A stretch of DNA of 64,000 bases, from contig JAKOGI010000446.1 in assembly GCA_029747015.1 (NCBI GenBank), forward strand, positions 529,485-593,484, given 5' to 3'. The DNA comes from Carnegiea gigantea (lineage: Eukaryota; Streptophyta; Magnoliopsida; Caryophyllales; Cactaceae). Of this stretch, positions 38,283 through 50,700 are shown piece after piece. Every line of letters starts with the position of its first letter. The stretch's first letter is position 1. A model generated the notes under the pieces. The model did not search any database. It saw only the letters and a program-made list of their open reading frames with translations, and had not been told where the DNA came from. Made by a program: the position numbers and the translations under genes.

Positions 38283-38414
38283 GTATATCATACATCTGTG
38301 AGCTTATACTTCCACTTGCCACGCATATATATTTTTTCAGCTTGTACAGATAATTTTTAATATATGATGCCGACATGGCTTGTGAGAGTATATACTCCTA
38401 AGAGTATGATATAG
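38283..38414. mobile_element. MITE family A, copy 2
   Basis: The left end is TATATCATACATCTGTGAGC; the right end, reverse complemented, is CTATATCATACTCTTAGGAG. The interior GATAATTTTTAATATATGAT and GCCGACATGGCTTGTGAGAG matches copy A1 with scattered changes but lacks the long (TA)n array. Confidence 0.65.
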
Positions 38415-38579
38415 ACTTTAATTTTATTCTGACAATTAAGGTTATATCCAATTGTTTAATTAGTAGTCACATAATTAATAATATAATAACTTGTTCACAT
38501 TTCTATCTCCTAAATTTAAATTGAGAACTCATTGCTCACTTTAATTTCGTGCAATTTTAGATGGTTGTTTTTTAGTTAC

Positions 38580-38775
38580 GTGCATATTGTTTTCAACTTA
38601 TGATAAGTAATTTATTATTAATAAGTGATAAGTATTGGTTAATATCAATGAGTACTGATCAATACTGATTAGAAATAAGATTGTGAATAGGAAAGATGAG
38701 TAGTGTTTATTGATGCTGATGGACTTTAAATACTGATAATAAATACTTATGATAAGTTGAAAAGAACATACATAT
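38580..38775. mobile_element. MITE family B, copy 2
   Basis: The left end TTTTCAACTTATGATAAGTA (then atttattat) is matched by the reverse complement of the right end, TTTTCAACTTATCATAAGTA (then tttattat). This is a nearly perfect inverted repeat of about 28 bp. The inner part repeats ACTGATAATAAATACTTATG, shared with the right end of copy 1. Confidence 0.6.
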
Positions 38776-40224
38776 ACATCCAATTTGATTAAAAAGATCG
38801 TTTAGATTCTATCTAGAATGAGTTGACGGTTTCAATCAGTTTGCTTTCTCTTTTTTTTTTTGGGGGGGGGGAGTGCGAGCATCAACCTTCCAATACGATA
38901 TAAAGACATCTATTATATCATGCTTTGTGTTTTTGATACAGTATTGACCTTCTTTTCCCACTACTTCGTTCCATTATATTTTCTTCATTGACTACTAACA
39001 TAGATTCTTAGTTGTCCAATACAAGATTCTCGTTTTGCTCTTGATTTTAAATTTATCTAGTTTTAAAAAAAAAAAACGTGCAAATTGGTTCGAATTGGAT
39101 CAGTTTATATTGAAACCATAACAAATTGCCTTATATATGTTACAAGTGATTTGAGCTAGATCACATAGTTTGAATAGGGTATAATTGCATAGAGCAATGA
39201 TATATCTCTTATAACAAGATATCCCTTAAGTGTCTTGGTTTGATCAAAACTAACAAATTAAATGATTGTGGATCACCAAAATTTCAATAGTTATATTTAA
39301 TTGTGAAAAATAATTGATAAAAAAATAATTTTACGCAGCTTATAAGTTGTAACACTCTTATACTATTCAATCATATCATTTTTTAAAATTTGGTGCACGA
39401 TAATATAACTTTTTAGACTGAACAAGACACTTTTTAGTCTCTTGTAGTAAGATATTTATTAATTTGCAATGGAATATAAATTTGATTTTTAGGTATAATT
39501 GATGATATGATCACATTGCTTTGCTTCAGTGGGTACAATAAGACCCTATAATAATGACATATAGATTTGGTACGTCCTAATCTAAGTAGCCTCTCACTAA
39601 AGATTGCTTTAAAAACTGATTGCCTGTATTAAGTAGCAATTACAAAATAAAATAAGAGACAAGTGGTTGGTTGATTGCCCATTTCGTGCATCAAATATTC
39701 TCCTAATTAGAAATCAAATCATCTCACTCAAAAGTCAGTGATCATATGCCCACACTAAGCTATGCAAGAAGATTTAATTAATTAAAAAACATGCACCAAT
39801 TAAATCTTTCTTCTGATGGTTTAAGTTACCAAACTTCCACATGTCCTTATAATTAACATATGATGCCCACACTAATTTTTGTTAATTGGTTAATTTCCCC
39901 CTTTTGCCAATTATTCAGTGAGTGCTAAGTACTATCTTATTAGATTGCAGTAGTTAAACTAATACACTAAAATTTGCTTAATTTAATATTGGCTGTCGAT
40001 AATTATGTTTTCATCACACTATAGAAGCAACCGAACAAGGAATTCGAGCAGCACCTCTTCTTAAATTTATTGTGTTAGGTGTGCCAAAATTTGTACAGTG
40101 AATTTCATGTTTAAATCATTTCGAAATCGGAGAATTTTCCCAAAAATATTAATAAAAGGATTTTGGTCAAAATATATTTTAATTGATTTTATAGGAACAC
40201 TGTCCAATATGCCTTGTTTGCAAG

Positions 40225-40226
<2 letters not shown>

Positions 40227-40287
<61 letters not shown>
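40227..40287. repeat. (TA)n microsatellite
   Basis: About 30 AT units. Apparent ORFs of alternating Tyr-Ile on both strands are artefacts of this array. Confidence 0.95.
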
Positions 40288-40289
<2 letters not shown>

Positions 40290-41011
40290 AACATTTACAC
40301 TATTTAATAATGGCCTGTCTCCTTTTTTGCCCGTAAGTAATTGACAAAGCCAGTATTTTATAAAAAAATCAGAAGGCTACAACTTAAAACAAAGACAATA
40401 AATGTTCTATCTTCATTAAAAAAAAAGAAGAAAAGGAAAAGCTTTTTGATTGTTTTGCTTCGCCAGGCCATAAAATTGATAAAAATGACAAAAGAAGAAA
40501 GAATGAAAAAGCAAATGACAACGACATGGACTATAGATGTGTGTAAGTGGCTCTTGCTTAATGAGAAAGTTGAATTCAGCATGCCCATGCACAGATGGGG
40601 ACCAAATGTGGGTGTAGGGGGAGTGTCATAGGGCTTGATCTGAGAGCACCTAGCATAAGTAGGCCTAACAACGTAAAGCGGGTGAACTTCTATCCAAATC
40701 TATCATCCGAATCCACTCGCTCCACCCGTTACTCGCACATCCGCATCCGATCCATCCGTCACCTGCTTCTGAAACGAGTGGTAAACGGGTGAACTACGTA
40801 TTTGTCTCATTTTATGTCTTCATTGCTTAAATAAGTTTCAAAACTTCAAACACAACTCACAATTCAAAAATATACGAATTACGACAAATAAGAAACACAT
40901 GCCCAAGCTTTAAACATAACAATCACCACAAATAATAAAGGACAGCAGAATAAATTGTGGGGAAAAAAAAGAATAAATTGTCCAAAGACTACATGTTCAA
41001 TACAAACAATT

Positions 41012-41013
<2 letters not shown>

Positions 41014-41086
<73 letters not shown>

Positions 41087-41107
41087 ATATATATAATATA
41101 TATATAT
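41014..41107. repeat. (TA)n microsatellite, interrupted
   Basis: About 45 AT units with two small phase breaks (TATTATAT, ATAATAT), suggesting slippage after point changes. Confidence 0.95.
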
Positions 41108-42691
41108 GGTTAAACGGGTGACCGGTTGGGTGGACCATCACCCGAATCGAACCAATCCATTACCCGATTATCCGTCACTTGTTTAATTCATCCATTTGAT
41201 TGAGTTTTCACCCGATTTTTCGGGTCAGGTGAGTTAGGTGTCCATCAAATTTGGGTGAAATTGCCAAGCATGCATAAATGTAAGGAAGCTCAACCTAAGG
41301 AGCCTTCACTTGAAACGTATCCTATCTATGTGACCATGTCCCCCTCTCAATTACAAATGGAATAAACTACCATCCTACCGAAAACAATGATTAGTACTAT
41401 CTATTATGCATGACATTCATGTACATCTTAGTTGGTATCTAATCAATGACATTTAATTTGTAACAAAATCAGAAATTTTGTATAAGGATGCTTCACTTTA
41501 AAGTGTTTTGAATGTTATCTATTAATTTTTATAGATATCATTTGAGGAAAAAAGGAATTTTTATATAAAAAATTTTCAGAAAATTTTTGACAAAAACAGG
41601 CATCTCAAACATTCATATTCAACATGCAGATCCACAATGGGATTTCATAATGTACCAAGGCCTAGACTTTGAGCCTCGTTGCTATCCAGCTATCTCATTT
41701 ATTTATTTATTATTGTTTTATTTGGAGGAGAAGAGCAACTTTCCTTTAATCATATGACAATCCAAATCAATTTAGATACAATGATATCAGAAGCAAAATG
41801 GAATTAGGCATGTGATTTTGCAAGGAGTAGGACCAAAGGAGGTGGGGATCGAGGTCACATGCTATATTAGAGCTCGGCAAAGTTATATTCGATACGATTT
41901 CTTATTTGAAATTGACATAAAATTAAGTGAGTTTGGGTACATATTTTCAAATGTTTAATTAACTGAATTGACGTGTTCCATCCATTTAATTAAATGGGTT
42001 AAGTTCAGGTCAAAATTCTTAACATAAAAATACTTATTTGACCCGTTTAATTAAGTAGGTTAAATAAATTAACTCGTTTATCCCTTTATCATTTATCCCT
42101 TTACTTTTTATTTGATAATTAAGGATATAAAAATTTAAAATAAATGTAAAAATGTGGACTATAATGAATCAGGGGAGCTTTAGGCAGTAGTTGTTTGATA
42201 TGATATATAAACTTAATTTTTAGTGTTAGATAATTACGTATTAATTGAAAATGCAAACAAATAAATGAATAATTAGGTGACTTGAACTTGGCTCGTTTAT
42301 CTTAAATAAGTTAAATGCGTTAAATTGATCGAGATCAGGTCTATTTGTTTAAAAATTAAATTAATATATATCGAAACTTTTAACTCATTTAAAAAATAGA
42401 TTAGATTTAGGTTGAGAAATCTTAACTCATTTAAATTTGAGGAGAATATAAATCGCACACTGATTTATATACGCTATCTAGTATCGTGTGACATTTTGAC
42501 GTAGCATCCATCCAATCAATTTCAAATCCCGTTGAATTGTCAAAAGATTCCACGTAGAAATTGAAGTGTAGTGCAAAATTTTAATTTGAACTCCTTCGAA
42601 GGGCCCATGCATAATTAGCAGCCTTAATTACCGCATGCATCCAGTCCTCGTTAGATTTGGATGGACCTACTGTGGCTATAATTCATATATA

Positions 42692-42906
42692 GGGCATGTT
42701 CTTCTCGGCGGTAAATTAAAGTGGATAAAAGAGTAAAGTAGGCTGAAATAAATTGAAGTAGGTTGAAGTGAGTTGAATTTTTTATGTGATAAATTAAACT
42801 TGGTTAAAATAGTAGAAGTAGGTTGAAATATGTTGAAGTGGGTTGAAGTAGATCAAAGTGAGTTGAAGTTAATATTTTAGAATTGACTCATGAAAAGAAC
42901 AGGACC
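42692..42906. mobile_element. MITE candidate with GTTGAAGT-rich body
   Basis: The left end GGGCATGTTCTTCTC pairs with the reverse complement of the right end, GGTCCTGTTCTTTTC. ATA flanks both sides, a possible 3-bp target duplication. The body is a run of degenerate AGTAGGTTGAAGTGAGTTGA units. Confidence 0.5.
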
Positions 42907-43417
42907 ATAGTCAACAAAACTTAGTTGCCCCATGCTCGGAGATAGCCACAATAGAACTCACCAATTCCACCGCTTTTTTTTTTTGGGGGGGGGGGGGGCA
43001 TGTACGGTTAACAAAACTTAGGAGGCAAAAAGAGTCCATATAAGACACTGTTATAACAAAGCCAAAGTCTGATAAGGAAATCTAAAATACATCCACCACA
43101 CCTACCTTTAATATTCGACTCCAATCAAAGATTTAGTCTTTCAAATGCCAGCTAGTAAGAATTAACCCCCAGACATCTACCTAGAATCCTCACAAAAGTC
43201 AATACCATAACAGGCGCCACCCAATAGCCTTACGTTCAAGTGTAATGCACGCTTAGGCAAAGCACTAGCGCTCAAAAGACATACGAATGAAATACCTAAC
43301 ACCCAAATCGAACACTTTATATGATGTATACTCGGTTGAATTGTCTTGTTGAAGAATTGATTTGTTACTAACGAGTCACAAATTAATTATATTTTTAGAA
43401 ATATATACTTTCCTAAG

Positions 43418-43419
<2 letters not shown>

Positions 43420-43481
<62 letters not shown>

Positions 43482-43489
43482 CACACACA
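43420..43489. repeat. (TA)n microsatellite with (CA)n tail
   Basis: About 33 AT units, then ACACACACA at the right end. Confidence 0.95.
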
Positions 43490-44188
43490 AGCATGCATGG
43501 GTTTAAAGGCCCGCCAGCAACAGCAAAGAAATTAGTGTCGTCTTCTTCAACAGGTGTCTTACATGCCGAGCTCGCAATAACAGATGCATAAAACTGCTCC
43601 CTTTTTTTATGAATTTGTAGTCCCATAATATCACATTATTATAAAGCTGACTGCATTGTTGCTTCTGTTGTTATATGAGGATTAAAATGCCGACACATGA
43701 CACGAGCACCCCAACCCTACTTTAACTTCTGAAGAACTCAACCAGGACTCGTGTACTACTAATATGTTTTATGGTTTTATTTTTTAAAAAAATTTTAGGA
43801 GCTTTCACACAAGATTTTGTAAAAAGAAACTTTAGCCAGATAACCATCCGTGGAATCACAGTCTCCCAATACTGGGTCAGAAGTCAGAAGAGGAACTGTG
43901 GGGGTTTCTTTCCATTTCAATAGGTGTGAGTATGTACACATATTACACGCAATAGATACAAGCATACATGGTGGTTAATCATCAACAACAGAATTAATCA
44001 CAACATTTTGGGCATCTATAGATGAAGCAGACTCATAAAATTGTGGCTACTCGGATTATTTTCGAGCTTGATCTATGGTGTTTGATCTTAAGAGCGATAC
44101 GTGAGCAGGTGGGGTTCGTCAGAATCTCCCACAGGTGGCAGCAAAACAAGCCTAGATGTCACTGTCTTCAAAATGAGTTGTGTCAGAG

Positions 44189-47100
44189 TTATACGTTATG
44201 ATCTTGGAGAACTAGACTCAGTTCCAGAGCAGGTCTAGCCAGTGAACTGCCTCTTCTGAATTGCAGAAAATCAGAGTGCTATGATGTAAATTCGATAATT
44301 TATCCGAAAGAAGTATTGCATGTTCCACCATTGATTGAGCTTAAACAAGTAATTCTAGACAGGAAAGGAAACTACAATTACCTCGGAAGTGTAGGGAGAA
44401 GTGACTGGATTTGCTGTAGTTGGCTCAAGCACTGTTTGCAGCGCTCAATCCTGTTTGAATTGTTTAAGCATATGCGCATTCAGCAAGGATTAGCAGCTTA
44501 ATCAGCAACAGAGATAATAATTAAACGGCCCTCTCCCTCCCCACAAAGAAAAAAAAAAAAATTGAAAAAAAAGGCGACGGCAGTGATAAGAGGATACCTT
44601 TCTTCTTGATGAAGATCAACACCAACAGGAGGTGCTGAAATGGTTCTGTGGATTGTTGGGCCAAACATTGCAACAAGTTTGAGTAGCAACTCCAGGGACA
44701 TTTTTACATGCCTGCAAAATTTGCAAATTTTTTTTTAAAAAAAAACCATTTCTGACACAGCATATCTTTTCTTTAAGACTGGAGGAGGCTTTGAGAACGA
44801 TGTAAATTCAGGTTGAATCATCTTAGGGCTTTGTCAACTTCAGGTCAAACAAGTCGCCCGAGTTTAGGTCTCAAGTCAGGTCTACGTCAAACGAGTTGTT
44901 CCATTTTGGGTCTCAAGTCAAGTATGTCTCTGTTGATTTTCGTCGAGTAATTAAGTATGGGTTAGCTATGCGAGGTGCACATATCATTAAGCCCTGCGAT
45001 GAAATCAAGCCCAAGGGAAAATTACCTTTCCATCTTGCTATCTAGGAGACCAACCAATACCGGCAGCATACATGAAAACAAGTCCATGGTAACCATTTCC
45101 ATCCTCTCCATGACAACACTAATCACATCAGCCTGGACCTGAACCCAAACAAGCCATATATTTTCCCCCGTCAGAACATCAAATTTGCTATGAATGTACA
45201 GACCGAAGTCATATGGATGACCGACAAGAACATGTACACTGGACTAACAGAGAAGCGCTTACAGAATGATCAGATAATTTCTTGAGAACATTAATGGAGC
45301 CCTTCATGTCATTCCGCTCCCACATGCAGCGTATCATCTGAAAGTCCATCTAAATGAATCAGTAACATTGTTCTGTCATGGTGGTTCAAATGATTACATA
45401 ACATCTAGCATCATGAATTCTACAGCACTGAGATCAAAGCTTAATCACGAGGTTTTTCCAGCATGAAATTACAATATGCGCAGAATTGTTCTACACTTTC
45501 AGGGTATGTTATGCAAGATTGTAGCCCTTTTTTCAGTTCCTTTTCTTTGGGGGGGGGGGGGGGAGCAGCTTTATCCACAAAGAGTACATCAGAAAATCAC
45601 CTGCAACTTTGTGAGGCGAGAGCAAAGATCACTCAGTAAAACATCATGGTTCTGCATCAAATCTTCAATAACATTCACATCACTCAGAGATGTCAACTCT
45701 CTTCCAGAAATCTGGGGCTCTTCTTTCTGTTAGTTACCAGCAACATCGTAAAAGCAAGATCCAGTTAATTATGTTTAACAAGACAAGATATAAATGTGCA
45801 ATTTCTTTTCCCTGTATCCATATACTAATCTTCAAACGAATCTCAGTAACAGTCTCCTTAATCCCTGGCAAGTGGTTTAGTATTAACCTAACATTGTCAT
45901 AGAAATCCCACTTCCTAGTCTCAACATAAGACAACAGTAATGGTTGATAGAATGGAAAATCCAAAAAATGACAGCCAGAGTTCCCATTGTTTCTTTGTTT
46001 GAAAATAAAGGAAAACTGAAGTGATTAACTGACAAACTCAATGTCAGAAGACTGACATCACTGTGATTCCTTGTATTATAGTACGGAAGCACAAAGCAAT
46101 GAATTGCCACATCTCAACTGTTAGTTTGCTGTTGCCCTTCCCCATCTTCCATGCAGATAAATGATCCACGCAAAAGGATGTGAAGTGTGTGTGTGTGTGT
46201 GTGTGTGTGTTTTTTTTTGGGGATAAGGAAAAGGTAATATATTAATAATAAAATATTAAAAGCTCAGTTGCATAATGAGCATCATACAAAAGGCTATATA
46301 CATCCTAAATATAAACTATCCACACAATAAGCCAAATCAATAGAGGAAGAGCTAAGCTTCCCATTCTTCCAAAAGTAGAGAGTCTTTATGAAATTCTCTT
46401 TCAAACTCTGAAGAGGAGTTTCTGTACTTTCAAAAACTCTTCTGTTTCTCTCTCTCCAAATGCACCAAAAGATGACATGAGGTAGGACCATGGCTTCCTC
46501 CTCCTTCTTCTTCTTCTTAACTTTCCTACCAAAGAAACCCTTCCAAGCCAAAAGATGTCTCCTAATGGAATTAGGAAAACCCAAGAAATGCCCAAGCAAC
46601 TAAGAGCTAGATTACAAAGTACTCTCGCAAACTGACAATGGAGCAATAAGTGATCCGTAGATTCAGCGTCCCTTTTACACATGAAGCATCTATTCACCAA
46701 AATTTTTTCCTTTTTTTGTACGTTGGCACACGTTAGTATGTTCCCGTGTGCAACTTCCCACACAAAAAAAGAAACCTTAACGGGGGCTAAAGACTTCCAA
46801 ATGAGCTTGCAATGGAAACCTTTTTCAGAATGAACCTCCCAAGGTGAATACGTCCCATCAAGAAGCTTCAAATAAAAAGATCATTTGGCCTCGCTAAGCT
46901 TTTTAAAGAAGCTTACTAGGGAATCATCATCAACGAATCCATCTCGAACAAAAACAGGAGGCCAAATATTGTTACCAGAAACCTGCTGCCGATAATCGCT
47001 AAGCTTTTTAAAGAAGCTTTTTTTTTAAAAAAAAAAAATCATATGATGCTAATAAGTCCCACCCCCACAAACAATTATGATGAAACTTAAGTACTCCAGC

Positions 47101-47662
47101 TATGTAAGTTCAAAGAAATCCTTTATATGCAGAATAAAGACCTACCAGTGAGGTGGAGCTCTTAGTCCTGTCAGCAATCACTTCAGGTGAGGCACTGGTC
47201 AACTGATCATCACTGACACTGACACTAAATCGCCCCCTTCTTTCAAACCTCTCAACAAGAGAGCGTGTCCTTCCATGAACAACTGCAACTGTAAAACAAA
47301 AAGGAGCAATGGGTTAGTGTCCACATTATCAAATGATTCAAATATAACTCCCAACATTAGATTTCACACCTCCATCAACCGCTTTTAAATTCTGCTTCTC
47401 TTTACTATCAAGGGAATCACCACCTATAGTGATCAGAAAAACCAAGACACCTGGAGTTAGAGAATATCGAACGCGGGAAGAATTTTTTTTGGGGGGGAGG
47501 GGGGGTCACGCAACAGCTGCCAACCAACCAGCTCACAACTGAGCATGTGCATGCATGCATGCATGCACGTGGGTCCTGTATGCCTGCTTTTTGTGTGTGT
47601 GTGTGTGCGCGGGTGTGTGCGTGTGTTTTCAGTGGTTGTGTGCGTGCGTGCGTGTGTGCGTG

Positions 47663-47712
<50 letters not shown>

Positions 47713-50700
47713 GAACAACCACCATGGAAGAGAGACTTTATTAAGAAAAGCTAAGTGCAAACCCAAATATAAACCCTCTTCAGCTGCCTAAGCAAGGCAG
47801 GAGATGGGTCAGACAGCAATCTTTTCCTTGAATTCTAATGACCAGCCAAAAGAAAAAGGGGTGCGAGAAAAGAATGAAAGGGTATAAAAAGTGTGACGAT
47901 AAGGTGATTGATGGAATAAAAAGCAAAGAAGATGTATCAGGAAAACGTTTTGCAGATAGCAAATGTCGAAGAAACTGCCAGAGCAAATTTATCTGGGAAA
48001 GTCCACAAACTATAAAAGAAGATACGAGCGCAGCAGTAATCAGACCTGATTTCAGAAGAAACACCTATTGCTCGAAATCATCTCATAATAATGACAAGAA
48101 GTGAGATCCTACCACTTTGGAGAATAGAGGATATTGCTGAAGATGGATTTCTTTCAGACTTCTCATCAAATGTCGTAAGAGTAGGATTCTCATCTTCAAA
48201 TAACTCTTTAGATTGTATTACTGGCACAGGCATATCAAAGGAAATTGCCTCACTATATGGTAACCGTGATCTCCTCGCTTGAGCAGCCATAGTAGGCACC
48301 CCACTTACAGGGTTAGAAGGTGCGAGTGACTCTCTTCTAGAATTGGTGAAAGCTTTGCCACCAGAATTCTCTTTAGGAACAAAGCTCTGCACTGTAAATG
48401 ATCTATCACCAGCTTGAGTAGTCGATTTTGCAGGAATAGCAATAGGGGCACTTTGTCTTCTAGCAGGCAACTTCGTGGCTTCCTTTGCATGGGGAGGTGA
48501 CACTCTTGATGCAGTGAGCGAGCCCTTCTTCTGAGTATTGATTGGCTTCTCATCTGGGGTTCAAAATGTAACTTATAATAAAAGAGAAAAAATAGGGAGT
48601 AGGCAGATAAGTCATACAGAAGGATGTATGCCACTCCAGAAATCATGTTTTATTAGTACAAAAGAGGTAGGTATTTAAGGGCACAAATCCTAGTCAATTG
48701 ATAAGCAAAGTGATACATATTAAGGACATGGTCACCATTTGCAGTTTTGGGCATCATACAATGTAGGCTTGCATCAACACAACCTAATAAGTGATATCTA
48801 TTGCAGAAAATTTTTGTTGGATCAGACAGGCAATGTACATAATTTTTCACAAGGATCAAATCGAATCAGCTGAATCTTGAATGCCTCGGGAAGGATCGAG
48901 TGTATTGCAAAAAATTTTAGGATTCTAAAAGTAAAATAAGAAGGCTCCAGATGGTGACTCAATCTGGAAGGCTTCACCGTACATATCAATATTCCTTTCA
49001 CTTCTTGGTTCATGCATCTACAAATTGCTGGTGAATGCAGACATATCTCCCTCTCATGTGCCAAAGTTGATTATGATGAAGCAGCTGTTTTAACAGCTGA
49101 ATCTTGAATGCCTCAGGAAGGATCGAGTGTATCGCAAAAAAATTTAGGATTCTAAAAGTAAAATAAGAAGGCTCCAGATGGTGACTCAATCTGGAACGCT
49201 TCACCGTACATATCAATATTCCTTTCACTTCTTGGTTCATGCATCTACAAATTGCTGGTGAATGCAGACATATCTCCCTCTCAAGTGCCAAAGTTGATTA
49301 TGATGAAGCAGCTGTTTCCCGCAGAATTTAAAAGTAAAACAATCCTAAATACAAACTCTAGAACAGAGTAGAAGCGCACATTGCCAGTTCTAGGTATTAA
49401 ACAGGTTGCAGCATTCACATTATACAAGCAAAGTGTACAAATTCAAGCCACAAGTTCAGTGGTCTCGCGTTTAGGCAGCGCAACTCAATCTGGTGGTGGT
49501 GAGGTGATTTTGTGTATTAGGAACGAAAAAATATTAATCACACTCAGTCTTGATTTAGCAAGGTGAACACAAAAATTACAAGTTAGCAGGCAAAGCCAGT
49601 AAACTCTCATGTTTGCCAAACATTCACCTATAGAAGCTTTAGAACTTAAAGAACATGATGACTTACAGTCCACATATATATTCTTAATATCTTTAGCATC
49701 ATCATCTGGGGATGTTGAACATAAGCGTGAAGTGGACCTAGCACCTAACTCTACCTTTGCAGTACACTGACTATCTCTCACATCAAGTTTCATTGGAACT
49801 GGGGTACTATCTCTGGAATCATCAACACTTCTGTAAGGCTTAATACACTGCAAGAAGCAAGCCAGTTACATTAAATGATGGCACTAAAAAATATACAGAA
49901 AGGAAGCATAACTGTGTTTGTGCATTCTTATGTCACTGCCTATAGAGTATTTACGAAGGCAAAAACAGTAAGACATACCGAGAGATCAACCACCCAAACT
50001 CCAATGGAGTTTCGATAACAAGAACAGCCAACGACTTTCCCTTCATGGATGCTGAGGTCACCTAGCATTGACCATCCAACCTCAACGGCATCATGGCAAA
50101 CTATGGGTTCCCACGAATAGACCTAAGGATCAAGGATCCACAACCGTAACTGAGATATATGTATTCAACATCATCCCATGCAACTTCACTGGAGAATATT
50201 CATACCTTTAGGTTACTGTTGTATCCACAAAAAAGGGTCCTACCATCAGGATGAAAGGTAATTGCACGCACTCCTGTACCCTGAGTGATAAGAATTTACA
50301 ACGGCAGTTGTTAGGCATAAATTTGGACTATGAATTACAACATGCATTATACATAGACGTCAGATGAAAGGCCCCCAATGAAATAGGATGAGAGAAATCA
50401 TGACTCCCAGTTAGTCCCATTTCTCATGAAACCGATACACCGTAGTCGATCCAAGCTTTTGGTGCCCTGGGACACCAGTAACTTAAATAAATTATCTACA
50501 ATTCTGTATAAAAATATTCAAAATTTTGAAGGGGGCAGCATAAGAATTAATTGGTCTGTCAAATATTAGGAAGTTCAAAAGTTGGACAACATTGTATAGA
50601 ATTTCTGAATCCGTCACTGCCTACGAAGACTGTATCATGCTGGTATGAAACTGTGAATGCAAAACAATGGCCAGAAACAAGATCAGTAGAATATAAAAGC

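Larger units (their letters stand above)
33600..44100. other. Gene-free transposon- and microsatellite-rich region
   Basis: No ORF here has family features or coherent exons; the larger ones are products of (TA)n arrays. It contains two MITE families with two copies each, another MITE candidate, a SINE-like relic, four long (TA)n arrays and several C/A or T/G homopolymer compounds. Around 40670-41260 and 41880-42460 lie stretches rich in ACCCG/GGGT and TTAATTAAA..GGGTT words, of a kind common in decayed plant repeats; I could not assign them. Confidence 0.7.

Noticed and set aside
40341..40631. 96-aa Lys-rich ORF
   Set aside because: Low-complexity AT-rich translation in transposon-rich DNA, no family features.
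44378..44381. Stop codon directly after LPTLPR in KTN80 exon 17
   Set aside because: It overlaps a donor (CCGAG|gtaatt); splicing to 44255 gives the typical RRG..LVLQD C-terminus and keeps the frame.
47417..47791. Cys/Val- and Glu/Arg-rich ORFs
   Set aside because: Translation of the (GT)n and (GA)n microsatellite in a KTN80 intron.
48869..49316. CRISPR-like or satellite array
   Set aside because: Only two long copies with no spacers in a eukaryotic intron; a simple tandem duplication.
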